From NCBI GenBank assembly GCA_934552855.1, contig CAKTEU010000011.1:1-62538 (forward strand): a DNA stretch of 62,538 bases, read 5' to 3'. This document shows positions 35,395-43,701 of the stretch, in pieces. Position 1 is the first letter of the stretch. Each line of letters opens with the position of its first letter. Source of the DNA: an uncultured Eubacteriales bacterium (lineage in GTDB: Bacteria > Bacillota > Clostridia > Oscillospirales > Acutalibacteraceae). A program made the position numbers and the translations under genes. A model generated the notes under the pieces. That model was not told the DNA's origin and ran no database searches. It worked only from the letters and a program-made list of their open reading frames with translations.

Positions 35395-35580
35395 GGTCAG
35401 ACTCTGTATAAATATATTCGTAGGGGCGATTTTGTTCCGCTCGAAAATCCCAACTTTTTGCACCACGCAATTTATAGAAATTTGTTCGGTTTAATCCGGC
35501 TTCTCTCCAGTGAGGGAGATGGCAAAAATCGTATATTTTTGACGTAGGAAGCGTGGGCTTATCGCTTTCGTAAATAGGTT
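35395..35580. repeat. Dispersed non-coding repeat upstream of holA
   Basis: This 186-base stretch shares blocks with the repeat region at 37784-38275: a TCGTAGGGGC block, GCACCACGCAATTTATAG (compare GCACTGCGTGAATTTTATAG), and CCAGTGAGGGAGATGGCAAA followed by an AATCNNANATTTTTGACG-type hairpin and GGGCTTA. The CTCCAGTGAGGGAG core is a short palindrome. No gene is present in 35383-35633. It is a degenerate copy of a dispersed repeat and looks like those common in gut Oscillospirales. Confidence 0.6.
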
Positions 35581-35660
35581 TCAACCGCACGTTTCGCAGA
35601 AATTTTATGTTGCAAATATTTTTTATCAGATAATTGATATTCCAAGAGGTAAAACAAACA

Positions 35661-36701
35661 ATGGCAATATTCGATGAAAAACAACTGAAAAAACATATCA
35701 GAGAAAAAAACTTTCTTCCGCTTTATCTTGTCTTCGGCGATGAAAGCTATCTCAAAAAGCATTATGTTGCTCTCATTTCCGAAGCTGCGGTTGACAAGGC
35801 ATTTGAAAGCCTTAACCTTGACCGCTTTGACGGAAAAAGCACCGATCTCAAAACAATTCTTGACCGTGCAATGACTTTGCCCATGCTCAGCGAAAGACGG
35901 TGTGTAATTGTTGAAGATTATAAACTTGAATCGCTCACCGAAAAGGACAGCAAAGCACTTTCTTCGGCTTTTGAAAACCTTTCGGTCAGCACCGTTCTCA
36001 TTTTTCTTCAGTCCGGTGATTCTTTCAATAAAAGAAACGGCAAAAAGGCGATTGCCCTTTTTGAAAAATACGGTGCGGTATGCGAACTGAACAAGCGCAG
36101 GGGCAACGACTTAATCAAGCCGCTGATTTCTTCTGCGGCAAAGCAGGGTGTAACTCTTTCGCCCGCAATGGCTCAGTATCTTGTTTCTTCTGTCGGCGAC
36201 GACTTCAACGTTCTTATCAACGAACTTTCAAAGGTTTGCAACTTTGCAAAAAGCGGAGAAATCACAAAAGAGCATATTGATTCCGTTGCGGTCAAAACCG
36301 TTGACGCAAAAGTCAGCTCGCTGACAAGGTCGCTGCTTGGCGGCAATTTTGAAAAAGCATATGACGTTCTTGATCAGCTTATCACGCTCAAAACCGACCC
36401 CAATTATATTCTCGGTTCAATCATCGGAACATATGTTGACATGTACCGTGCAAAAGTCTCCTGTGAAAACACGGGAACGGCTCAGCCTCTCTCTTCGCTT
36501 TTCAACTATAAAGGACGTGAATTTGCGCTTAATTACGCCGCAAGGGATGCTTCAAAAATCAGTATTGCCGCCCTTCGTGCCTGCCTTGAAGAGCTTTCAA
36601 AGGCCGACCTTAAGCTTAAAAACACCGGCACGGCGCAAACGCTTATTATTGAACAGATTATGGTAAAGCTGCTTCTCATTGCAAACGGAGAAAAGGTATG
36701 A
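35661..36701 (+). CDS. holA: DNA polymerase III subunit delta
   Basis: A 346-residue clamp-loader subunit that opens the beta clamp during replication. The N-terminal part FLPLYLVFGDESYLKKHY is the family start with a degenerate P-loop. RRCVIVEDYKL and the run SSVGDDFNVLINELSKVCNF are typical of HolA/YqeN proteins. The ATG at 35661 has AAGAGGT ten bases upstream; the ATG at 35634 is not preferred. It overlaps the next gene by 4 bases (ATGA). Confidence 0.93.
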   Translation: MAIFDEKQLKKHIREKNFLPLYLVFGDESYLKKHYVALISEAAVDKAFESLNLDRFDGKSTDLKTILDRAMTLPMLSERRCVIVEDYKLESLTEKDSKALSSAFENLSVSTVLIFLQSGDSFNKRNGKKAIALFEKYGAVCELNKRRGNDLIKPLISSAAKQGVTLSPAMAQYLVSSVGDDFNVLINELSKVCNFAKSGEITKEHIDSVAVKTVDAKVSSLTRSLLGGNFEKAYDVLDQLITLKTDPNYILGSIIGTYVDMYRAKVSCENTGTAQPLSSLFNYKGREFALNYAARDASKISIAALRACLEELSKADLKLKNTGTAQTLIIEQIMVKLLLIANGEKV

Positions 36702-37282
36702 TAAAGCTTGACAGACCCGTTATTGTTGAGGGTAAATACGACGTTATAAAGCTTTCAAACATCATTGACGCTCTTATAATCAAAACCGACGGTTTCGGCA
36801 TTTTTAAAAACAAGGAAAAGCAAAAGCTTCTTCGCTCGCTTGCAGAGGAAAAGGGGATAATCGTTCTCACCGACAGCGACGGCGCAGGCTTTGTGATAAG
36901 GAACTTCATTTCTTCAATTGTTCCGCCGGAAAAAATCACTCACGTCTATATTCCGGACATCTTCGGAAAGGAAAAACGTAAAACCGATTTTTCCGCCGAA
37001 GGGAAGCTCGGCGTTGAGGGGATAAAAGAAAAAGTGCTGCTTGAGGCTTTTGAAAAAGCGGGAGTAACGGCTTCGCTCACAAACGAAAAACGGCGGCTTA
37101 TCACACCGCTTGACCTTTATGAACACGGGCTTTCCGGAAAGCCGAACAGTGCAGAAAAACGAAAAAAGCTTTTGAAAAAACTTTCGCTTCCGGAGCACCT
37201 TTCATCTTCCTCGCTTATAAAAATTCTCAACACATTTGTAACATACGAAGACTTTGAAAAAACAGTAAAGGAGCTGATTTGA
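36698..37282 (+). CDS. Toprim-domain protein, RNase M5-like (DUF4093)
   Basis: A 194-residue protein with a Toprim domain at the N-terminus: the Glu is in IVEGKYDVIKL and the Asp-x-Asp in VLTDSDGAGF, followed by KRKTDFSAEGKLGVEGI. The C-terminal half corresponds to DUF4093. The domain order is that of ribonuclease M5, which matures 5S rRNA, but rnmV normally lies beside rsmA/ksgA. A paralogue of unknown target is equally likely. It is translationally coupled to holA through an ATGA overlap and ends directly before ispF. Confidence 0.8.
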   Translation: MIKLDRPVIVEGKYDVIKLSNIIDALIIKTDGFGIFKNKEKQKLLRSLAEEKGIIVLTDSDGAGFVIRNFISSIVPPEKITHVYIPDIFGKEKRKTDFSAEGKLGVEGIKEKVLLEAFEKAGVTASLTNEKRRLITPLDLYEHGLSGKPNSAEKRKKLLKKLSLPEHLSSSSLIKILNTFVTYEDFEKTVKELI

Positions 37283-37756
37283 ATGCGCATAGGTCACGGT
37301 TACGACGTTCACAGACTGACCGAAAACAGAAAGCTTATCCTTGGTGGAGTCGAAATACCGTTTGAAAAAGGGCTGCTCGGCCATTCGGACGCAGACGTTC
37401 TTCTTCATGCGATTGCGGATGCGCTTTTGGGTGCGGCGGCACTCGGCGATATAGGAAAGCTTTTTCCGGATAACGACCCGAAGTATGAGGGCGCAGACAG
37501 CCTTGTGCTTTTAAAAAGGGCTAACGACTGCCTTTTGAAAAACGGCTTTCGTGTTGTTAACATTGACTCAACCGTGCTTTGTCAGGCACCAAAACTTCGG
37601 TCGTATATTGACCTTATGCGAGAGAACATTGCAAAGGCGTGCGGGCTTAATATATTCGATGTCAGCGTTAAAGCAACAACCGAGGAGGGTCTCGGCTTTA
37701 CCGGAACGGGCGAAGGTATTGCCGCCCACGCCGTTTGCCTTGTTGAGAATATATAA
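37283..37756 (+). CDS. ispF: 2-C-methyl-D-erythritol 2,4-cyclodiphosphate synthase
   Basis: A 157-residue zinc enzyme that cyclises CDP-ME 2-phosphate in the MEP pathway for isoprenoids. The zinc ligands are in GHGYDVHRL and GHSDADVLLHAIADALLG; AALGDIGKLFPD and ATTEEGLGFTGTGEGIAA complete the set. AAGGAG (37267-37272) precedes the ATG, which begins right after the stop of the upstream gene. Isoprenoid products feed miaA (DMAPP) and undecaprenyl phosphate (dgkA) elsewhere in the window. No other isp gene is present. Confidence 0.97.
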   Translation: MRIGHGYDVHRLTENRKLILGGVEIPFEKGLLGHSDADVLLHAIADALLGAAALGDIGKLFPDNDPKYEGADSLVLLKRANDCLLKNGFRVVNIDSTVLCQAPKLRSYIDLMRENIAKACGLNIFDVSVKATTEEGLGFTGTGEGIAAHAVCLVENI

Positions 37757-37783
37757 TGTACCGGTCGTACCAATAAAACTTTT

Positions 37784-38098
37784 CATTATAACGCCAACAT
37801 GGAATTATACTCGTAGGGGTCGGACCCGTGCCGACCCATGAATGTTCTCTTTTGCACTGCGTGAATTTGTTGGTAAAACGTTCGATTTTGTTCGTACCGG
37901 TCGAACCTGTGCCGACACATGAACCTTGCCACTATAATGCCAACATAAAATTAAACTCGTAGGGGTCGGACCCGTGCCGACCCATGAATGTTCCCTTTTG
38001 CACTGCGTGAATTTGTTGGTAAAACGTTCGATTTTGTTCGTACCGGTCGAACCCGTGCCGACCCATGAATGTTCCCTTTTGCACTGCGTGAATTTTAT
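37784..38098. repeat. Tandem 146-bp repeat, two copies plus a partial third
   Basis: A 146-base unit occurs at 37784-37929 and 37930-38075, and part of it recurs to about 38098. Each unit holds TCGTAGGGGTCGGACCCGTG, CCGACCCATGAATGTTC, TTTTGCACTGCGTGAATTTG and TTCGTACCGGTCGAACC. The sub-block with CCGACCCATGAATGTTC appears three times. GGGTCGGACCCGTGCCGACC can fold on itself. A single inverted copy is at 61938. The near identity between units implies recent duplication. No coding potential is evident. Confidence 0.8.
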
Positions 38099-38275
38099 AG
38101 GAACCCGTGCAGTTAAACACTGCCTCCCTCCGGTGAGGGAGGTGGCAAAAATCACAGATTTTTGACGGAGGGAGCGTAGGTTTAAGATGACGTTGGCACG
38201 GAAAAATCTCTCCCTCAGTCGGCACAGCCGACAGCTCCCTCACAGGAGTGAGCCAAGGAACGTTTCTGCAAACTC
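38099..38275. repeat. Dispersed repeat with CTCCCTC palindromes
   Basis: The blocks CCTCCCTCCGGTGAGGGAGG (38121 onward), AAATCACAGATTTTTGACGG and GGAGGGAGCG form hairpins. A second hairpin set follows: TCTCCCTCAGTCGGCACAGC, CGACAGCTCCCTCACAGGAG and GAGCCAAGG. The first set is clearly related to 35500-35570. This is the class of short dispersed palindromes seen in many gut Firmicutes. I see no gene in 37757-38450. Confidence 0.7.
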
Positions 38276-38361
38276 ATATGAAAAACACATATTGGTTCAC
38301 CTCATTTGTCATTATCAGACTTTTTAGGATAATTTTAACATTTGAAATTATCTCACTTTCA

Positions 38362-38390
38362 TTGACAAACCCCTTTTTGGGGGATATAAT
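38362..38390 (+). promoter_or_regulatory. Consensus promoter with a palindrome in the spacer
   Basis: TTGACA (38362-38367) and TATAAT (38385-38390) with a 17-base spacer are both perfect. Inside the spacer, CCCC-TTTTT-GGGG(G) (38370-38383) is an inverted repeat placed where a repressor or a DNA-distorting activator would act. It drives the secreted Ig-like protein. Confidence 0.75.
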
Positions 38391-38450
38391 CAAGTTGTCA
38401 GTCCACACATTGATGTGACAAAACTTATGCGAAGAAAGGATGATATTTTT

Positions 38451-39644
38451 ATGAAATCAATCGCACAAAGACTAATGGCAGTAATTTCCGCCGTTGTTCT
38501 CATGACAACGCTGCTTATTCCGGCGTTTCAGGCTTCGGCTGCCTCGGCAAAGCTTAACAAAACCAAAATTGTTCTTGCCGTTTCTCAAACATATGCGCTG
38601 AAACTCAAAGGTACAAACAAAGCCGTAAAATGGTCAACTTCAAACAAAAAGGTTGCCTCAGTCACCAAAAAAGGCGTTGTAAAGGGCGTTAAAAAAGGCA
38701 CAGCCGTTGTTACCGCAAAGGTCGGAAAAAAAACATATAAATGCAAGGTTACCGTTGAAGCACCCAAGCTTTCGGCAGCCAAAAAGACCGTTACAGCAGG
38801 AACAAGCTTTGCGCTCAAGCTGAACGGAACAAAGCGCAACGTTAAGTGGTACACCGGCAACAAAAAAATTGCAACGGTTAATCAAAAGGGCGTTGTTAAA
38901 GCACTTAAAGCCGGAAAGGTAAAAATCACCGCAAAAGTCGGCGGAAAGGCATACGTCTGCACCGTAATCGTTAAGGCTAAGCAGTCGCAGTCTTCGGCCG
39001 CACTTCAAAAGGCGGCAACGCAGTATAACACGCTTGTCAATAACCTTAAAAAAGAGCAGAACGTAACCATTCAAAAAGACGCCAGTCTCAGCATGAAAGC
39101 AACAAAATTCCCGAAGGCATTGCTTGCTCTTATGAAGTCGCTCGGTGAAGACCCGAAGGAACTCACCGAAGGTATTAGCGAGAGCGGAAAGGAAACCCGC
39201 GTTTTCAAAGACGGAAAGTCCACTGCGTCAAACGGTACTTCAATGACCGTCAGCGAATTTGTTCCGCCGGAAAACAAAACCGCTTCGCTCAAGGCTTCCT
39301 ATATCAAGTCTGCAAAAACCGTAAAAACTTCGGACGGCGGCTACAAGCTTACAATTGTTCTTAAAAAGGAAACTTCAAAATTCAACGGAAAAGCTTTTTC
39401 CGCAACTCCGATGAATGCTTCTGTTTCAGAGACCCTCGGTGCGGCCGACCTTGGAATGGAAGGCCTTGACGGACTTAACATGAAGCTTATCTTCTCCGGA
39501 ACAACCCTTGAAGCAACGGTTAACGCAAGCGGAAAGCTCACAAAGCTTAACATTAAAACGCCGATGACCATGGACGTTGATATGCTTCTTACGAATATCA
39601 CCATGGGCGGCAGCAGCAGCCAGCTTCTTACAATCACCTATTGA
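38451..39644 (+). CDS. Secreted protein with two BIG2 Ig-like domains
   Basis: A 397-residue exported protein with a Sec signal peptide ending near AFQASA. Two bacterial Ig-like (BIG2) repeats follow at about residues 32-108 and 109-176. Each has an LNKTKIVLAVSQTYALKL-type start, a VKWSTSNKKVASV core and a GTAVVTAKVG end. The second half (about 185-397) has no domain I recognise; it is basic, ends in ITY and may be a lipoprotein-like or substrate-binding beta structure. It has no transmembrane anchor or sortase motif. AAAGGA lies upstream of the ATG. It is a single gene with an unusually strong promoter. Confidence 0.8.
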   Translation: MKSIAQRLMAVISAVVLMTTLLIPAFQASAASAKLNKTKIVLAVSQTYALKLKGTNKAVKWSTSNKKVASVTKKGVVKGVKKGTAVVTAKVGKKTYKCKVTVEAPKLSAAKKTVTAGTSFALKLNGTKRNVKWYTGNKKIATVNQKGVVKALKAGKVKITAKVGGKAYVCTVIVKAKQSQSSAALQKAATQYNTLVNNLKKEQNVTIQKDASLSMKATKFPKALLALMKSLGEDPKELTEGISESGKETRVFKDGKSTASNGTSMTVSEFVPPENKTASLKASYIKSAKTVKTSDGGYKLTIVLKKETSKFNGKAFSATPMNASVSETLGAADLGMEGLDGLNMKLIFSGTTLEATVNASGKLTKLNIKTPMTMDVDMLLTNITMGGSSSQLLTITY

Positions 39645-39677
39645 GAAAGCGAACAAAAAATTTATCGGTAAACATTA

Positions 39678-39712
39678 TATACGGGCGTTCTTTTGAGCGC
39701 TCGTATATTTTT
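39678..39712 (+). terminator. Terminator after the BIG2 gene
   Basis: TATACGGGCG (39678-39687) pairs with CGCTCGTATA (39698-39707, one G-U pair), followed by a T run. Confidence 0.8.
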
Positions 39713-39841
39713 GAACCGAAGTTTAAAAGTAGAGAATAAAAAATACTTAATATTCCTATTCGAAAATCAATATTGAACTTTTGTGCTATAATGATTTAAA
39801 CCGTAAAAGCGGGAAATTATTCGAAAGGACGTTTTTCGAAA

Positions 39842-41167
39842 ATGGAACACAGAATTTGGAACAAAGAGATGGAATGCATGAAGCGTGCCGACCTTGAAAA
39901 GCTTCAGCTTGAAAGGCTCAAGGCGCTCATTGATTATTGCGATAAAAACGTAAAGTTCTATCACGACAGATTTGAAAAAAACAACATCACTGCCGACAGG
40001 ATAAAAACTCTTTCGGATATTCAATATATTCCTTACACAACAAAAACCGACCTTCGAGATAACTATCCGTTCGGCCTTTTTGCCGTGCCTAAAAAGGAGC
40101 TTGTAAGGATTCACGCCTCCTCCGGAACAACCGGAAATCCAACCGTAGTCGGCTATACGAGAGGAGACCTTGAAAACTGGAGCGAGCAGGTTGCCCGCCT
40201 TGTGACCGCCGCAGGAGCCACCGACGAAACAACCGTTCAAATCTGTTTCGGCTACGGTATGTTTACCGGTGCTTTGGGACTTCATTACGGCCTTGAAAAA
40301 ATCGGCGCAACCGTTGTTCCAACTTCTTCCGGCAACACCGAAAAACAGCTTAAATTCATGCGTGATTTCGGCACCGACGCAATTGTTGCAACGCCGTCAT
40401 ACTGCCTGTATCTTGCTGAATGCGCAAGAGAAAAAGCCGCACAGTTCCCGATGGATAACTATAAGCTTAAGCTCGGACTTCTCGGTTCCGAAGGCTGCAC
40501 GCCCGAAATGAGAACCCAGATTGAAGAGCGTTGGGGAAACGGCTTTTTCTGCACGGATAACTACGGCATGAGCGAACTCAACGGTCCCGGAATGAGCGGA
40601 GAATGCTATATGCGAGACGGACTTCACATCAATGAAGACCACTTCCTTTGCGAAGTTATCGATTCGCAAACAGGCAGCGTTCTTGAACCGGGAAGCACCG
40701 GCGAACTTGTTGTTACCAACCTCACAAAGCGCGGAATCCCAATGATAAGATATCGCACAAGGGATATCACAAACATAAATTACGAACCCTGCGAATGCGG
40801 AAGAACAACCGCACGAATGAGCAAAATCATCGGCAGGAGTGACGATATGCTCAAAATCAGGGGAGTCAACGTGTTCCCGTCGCAGATTGAAAGCGCACTC
40901 ATCGGAATCACTTCAATCGGACCGCATTATCAGCTTGTTGTTCGTCGTGAAGGTTTTTCGGATACACTTGAAGTCAGAGTTGAACTTATTGACGCTTCGC
41001 TTCTTGAAATCTATTCCGAGCTTGAAAAGCTTCGCAAAAAGATTCATGATAATATCAAGGCGATTTTAGGCATTGAAATCAAGGTCAGCCTTGTTGAACC
41101 GAAAACGCTTGAACGTTTCACCGGAAAAGCAAAACGGGTTCTTGACCTGAGAGGCGAAAGCAAGTAA
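39842..41167 (+). CDS. paaK: Phenylacetate-CoA ligase, first copy
   Basis: A 441-residue AMP-forming ligase that couples aryl-acetates such as phenylacetate or indole-acetate to CoA. The ATP-binding loop is HASSGTTGNPTVVGYT. YRTRDITNI and RSDDMLKIRGVNVFPSQIE are typical of PaaK, and the C-terminal part is the small AMP-binding subdomain. A four-Cys-type zinc site is suggested by EPCECGRTTARM. AAAGGA precedes the ATG. It is followed by iorA, iorB and a second paaK in one run. The substrate preference between phenyl-, hydroxyphenyl- and indole-acetate cannot be told. Confidence 0.93.
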   Translation: MEHRIWNKEMECMKRADLEKLQLERLKALIDYCDKNVKFYHDRFEKNNITADRIKTLSDIQYIPYTTKTDLRDNYPFGLFAVPKKELVRIHASSGTTGNPTVVGYTRGDLENWSEQVARLVTAAGATDETTVQICFGYGMFTGALGLHYGLEKIGATVVPTSSGNTEKQLKFMRDFGTDAIVATPSYCLYLAECAREKAAQFPMDNYKLKLGLLGSEGCTPEMRTQIEERWGNGFFCTDNYGMSELNGPGMSGECYMRDGLHINEDHFLCEVIDSQTGSVLEPGSTGELVVTNLTKRGIPMIRYRTRDITNINYEPCECGRTTARMSKIIGRSDDMLKIRGVNVFPSQIESALIGITSIGPHYQLVVRREGFSDTLEVRVELIDASLLEIYSELEKLRKKIHDNIKAILGIEIKVSLVEPKTLERFTGKAKRVLDLRGESK

Positions 41168-41215
41168 AATAAAAAATAACAAGACAACAGATATTTCAAA
41201 AAGAGGTTAAAACAA

Positions 41216-42985
41216 ATGGACAAAAAAACTCTTCTGCTCGGAAACGAGGCGGTTGCCCGGGGACTTTTTGAAGCCGGAGTAAGCTTTGTTTCCGCTTATC
41301 CCGGAACGCCCAGCACGGAAATTACCGAAGCTGCGGCAAAGTATGATGAAATGTATTGCGAATGGGCACCGAACGAAAAGGTTGCTTTTGAGGCTGCTTT
41401 CGGTGCATCGCTCGGCGGGGCAAGAAGCTTTTGCGCAATGAAGCACGTTGGACTCAATGTTGCCGCCGATCCGCTTTATACCGCTTCTTATATCGGAGTA
41501 AACGGCGGAATGGTCTGCGCAGTTGCAGACGACCCCGGAATGCATTCTTCTCAAAACGAACAGGATTCACGCCGTCACGCAATCGCTTCAAAAACACCGA
41601 TGCTTGAGCCTTCCGACAGCAGCGAGTGCCTTTCCTTTGCAAAGCTTGCGTATGAGCTTTCGGAAAAGTACGATTCGCCGTTTCTTCTCAGGCTTTCAAC
41701 AAGGGTTTCGCATTCACGCTCGCTTGTTACGCTTTCGCCCCGTGAGGAAAGAACGCTCAAAGAATATAAAAAGGACGTTATGAAAAATGTCATGATGCCG
41801 GCAATGGCAAAGGGCGCACACGTCAGGGTTGAAAACCGCACCGCCGCCCTCACCGAATGGGCGGATACCGAGGCGGTAAAGCTCGGCGTAAACACCGTCG
41901 AATACTTTGACAAAAAGCTCGGCATAATCTCTGCCGGAACATCATATACCTACGCCCGTGAAGCACTCGGCGAAAAGGCAAGCTATCTTAAACTCGGAAT
42001 GGTCAATCCGCTCCCCGTAAAGCTCATCAAAGAATTTTCAAAGAACGTTGAAAGGGTTGTTGTTATTGAAGAACTTGACCCGATTATTGAAACTCATTGC
42101 AAAACAATCGGCGTTCGGGTTGAAGGAAAGAGCATTTTTTCGCCCCTCGGCGAATTTTCGCAGGCAACGGTTAAAAAGGCATTTCTCGGCGAAGAAGCGG
42201 ACGTGCTTTCTTTCCCCGATGAAATACCGCCCCGTCCTCCGGTTCTTTGCGCCGGCTGCCCGCATAGGGGACTTTACTATGCGCTCAAAGGACTCGGCCT
42301 TTATGTCAGCGGCGATATCGGCTGCTATACGCTTGGTGCTCAGGCTCCGCTTTCAATGATGGACAGCTGCGTTTGCATGGGTGCTTCGGTCAGCGCACTT
42401 CACGGCTTTAACACCGCAAGGGGTGAAGCGCAGGCGGCAAAGAGCGTTGCCGTAATCGGCGATTCAACGTTCATTCACTCGGGAATCACCGGACTTATTG
42501 ACATTGCATATAACAAAGGAATTTCAACCGTCATTGTTCTTGACAACTCAATCACCGGCATGACCGGCCACCAGAACAACCCGGCGAACGGTCTCACAAT
42601 CAGAAACGACCCGACAGTTGCCGTTAACCTTGAAGCACTTGCTCACGCAATCGGAATTAATTCCGTTCGTGTTGTTGACCCGTTTGACGTTAAAACAACA
42701 AAAGCGGTAATTGAAGAAGAGCTTTCAAAAAAAGAGCCTTCGCTCGTCATTTCACGCCGTCCGTGCGCACTTCTCAAAACCGTTAAGCATGAAAAGCCGC
42801 TTAAGATCAATCTTGAAAAATGCGTCGGCTGCAAAGCCTGCCTTTCGGTCGGTTGTCCGGCACTTTCCCATGCGGTTATTGACGGAAAAAACAAGGCTCT
42901 CATTGACGAAAATCAGTGCGTAGGCTGCGGCGTATGCACAGCGGCGTGCAAGCTTGGTGCAATTGAAAAAGGGGGAGAGGAATAA
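41216..42985 (+). CDS. iorA: Indolepyruvate:ferredoxin oxidoreductase, alpha subunit
   Basis: A 589-residue subunit carrying the pyruvate:ferredoxin-type domain I (EAGVSFVSAYPGTPSTEI) and the TPP-binding domain (GDIGCYTLGAQAPL, GDSTFIHSGITGLIDIAYN, DNSITGMTGHQNNP). At the C-terminus are two 4Fe-4S ferredoxin motifs, CVGCKACLSVGCPALSH and CVGCGVCTAACKLGA. It converts aryl-pyruvates and CoA to aryl-acetyl-CoA plus CO2 and reduced ferredoxin, and the reaction is reversible. GAGG precedes the ATG. Its stop overlaps the iorB start, so the two subunits are made together. Confidence 0.95.
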   Translation: MDKKTLLLGNEAVARGLFEAGVSFVSAYPGTPSTEITEAAAKYDEMYCEWAPNEKVAFEAAFGASLGGARSFCAMKHVGLNVAADPLYTASYIGVNGGMVCAVADDPGMHSSQNEQDSRRHAIASKTPMLEPSDSSECLSFAKLAYELSEKYDSPFLLRLSTRVSHSRSLVTLSPREERTLKEYKKDVMKNVMMPAMAKGAHVRVENRTAALTEWADTEAVKLGVNTVEYFDKKLGIISAGTSYTYAREALGEKASYLKLGMVNPLPVKLIKEFSKNVERVVVIEELDPIIETHCKTIGVRVEGKSIFSPLGEFSQATVKKAFLGEEADVLSFPDEIPPRPPVLCAGCPHRGLYYALKGLGLYVSGDIGCYTLGAQAPLSMMDSCVCMGASVSALHGFNTARGEAQAAKSVAVIGDSTFIHSGITGLIDIAYNKGISTVIVLDNSITGMTGHQNNPANGLTIRNDPTVAVNLEALAHAIGINSVRVVDPFDVKTTKAVIEEELSKKEPSLVISRRPCALLKTVKHEKPLKINLEKCVGCKACLSVGCPALSHAVIDGKNKALIDENQCVGCGVCTAACKLGAIEKGGEE

Positions 42986-43560
42986 TGAAAACAAAAAACA
43001 TTCTTATTGTCGGAGTCGGCGGACAGGGAACTCTCCTTGCTTCAAAGCTCATGGGTAAGTATTTCACCGAAAAGGGCTATGACGTAAAAGTCAGCGAGGT
43101 TCACGGAATGAGTCAAAGAGGCGGCAGCGTTGTGACTTATGTTCGCTTTGGCGAAAAAGTTTTTTCTTCGGTCATTGAAAAGGGCGAAGCGGACGTTATT
43201 CTTTCCTTTGAACAGCTTGAAAGTGCAAGGTGGCTGCCGTATCTCAAAAAAGGCGGAGTACTCATCACGGGAACGCAAAAAATCGATCCGATGCCCGTAA
43301 TCATGGGCAAGGCGAAGTATCCCGAAGACGTTATCGAAAAGCTCAAAGAAAACGACATCAAGGTTGTTCCCGTTGACGCTCTCGGTCTTGCACTCAAAGC
43401 AGGCAGCGCAAAAAGCGCAAACGTTGTTTTGCTCGGTACGGCGGTACGCTTCCTCGGAATTGAAAAGGACAGCTTTGCGGAAATTGTCAAAACTTCCGTT
43501 CCGCCTAAAACCGTTGAAGCAAATCTCAAAGCGTTTGAGTACGGATACGAAGCGGAATGA
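42985..43560 (+). CDS. iorB: Indolepyruvate:ferredoxin oxidoreductase, beta subunit
   Basis: A 191-residue gamma-type domain of the 2-oxoacid:ferredoxin oxidoreductase family (ILIVGVGGQGTLLASKLMG, VSEVHGMSQRGGSVVTYVRF, SFEQLESARWLPYL). It forms the second subunit with IorA. The ATG overlaps the iorA stop (TAATG). Both paaK genes flank the pair. Confidence 0.95.
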   Translation: MKTKNILIVGVGGQGTLLASKLMGKYFTEKGYDVKVSEVHGMSQRGGSVVTYVRFGEKVFSSVIEKGEADVILSFEQLESARWLPYLKKGGVLITGTQKIDPMPVIMGKAKYPEDVIEKLKENDIKVVPVDALGLALKAGSAKSANVVLLGTAVRFLGIEKDSFAEIVKTSVPPKTVEANLKAFEYGYEAE

Positions 43561-43650
43561 TTCGCCTTGTGGCGAAAATGAAGTATTGCTTACGCAAAAT
43601 GAAGCAATGAGTTGTGTTCAAAATGCAGTTTTTCGGTTTCACGCAATCTA
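43561..43650. repeat. Short hairpin-array repeat between iorB and paaK2
   Basis: Small hairpins TTCGCC-TTGT-GGCGAA (43561-43576) and TTGC-TTAC-GCAA are separated by AATGAAG-type direct repeats. This composition is typical of dispersed non-coding repeats in Clostridia. It contains no gene and no T-run terminator. Confidence 0.45.
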
Positions 43651-43701
43651 ACATCTAAAATCTAAAAAAGTACAGCAGAATTTTTCAAGGAGTGTAAAAC
43701 T

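Noticed and set aside
37784..38098. Possible CRISPR array
   Set aside because: The repeats are long (146 bases), few, and adjacent without unique spacers of regular size; no cas gene is nearby.
39760..39792. Promoter for the first paaK
   Set aside because: A TATAAT is present, but the TTGAAC box lies only eight bases upstream, and no other -35 at the right distance is convincing.
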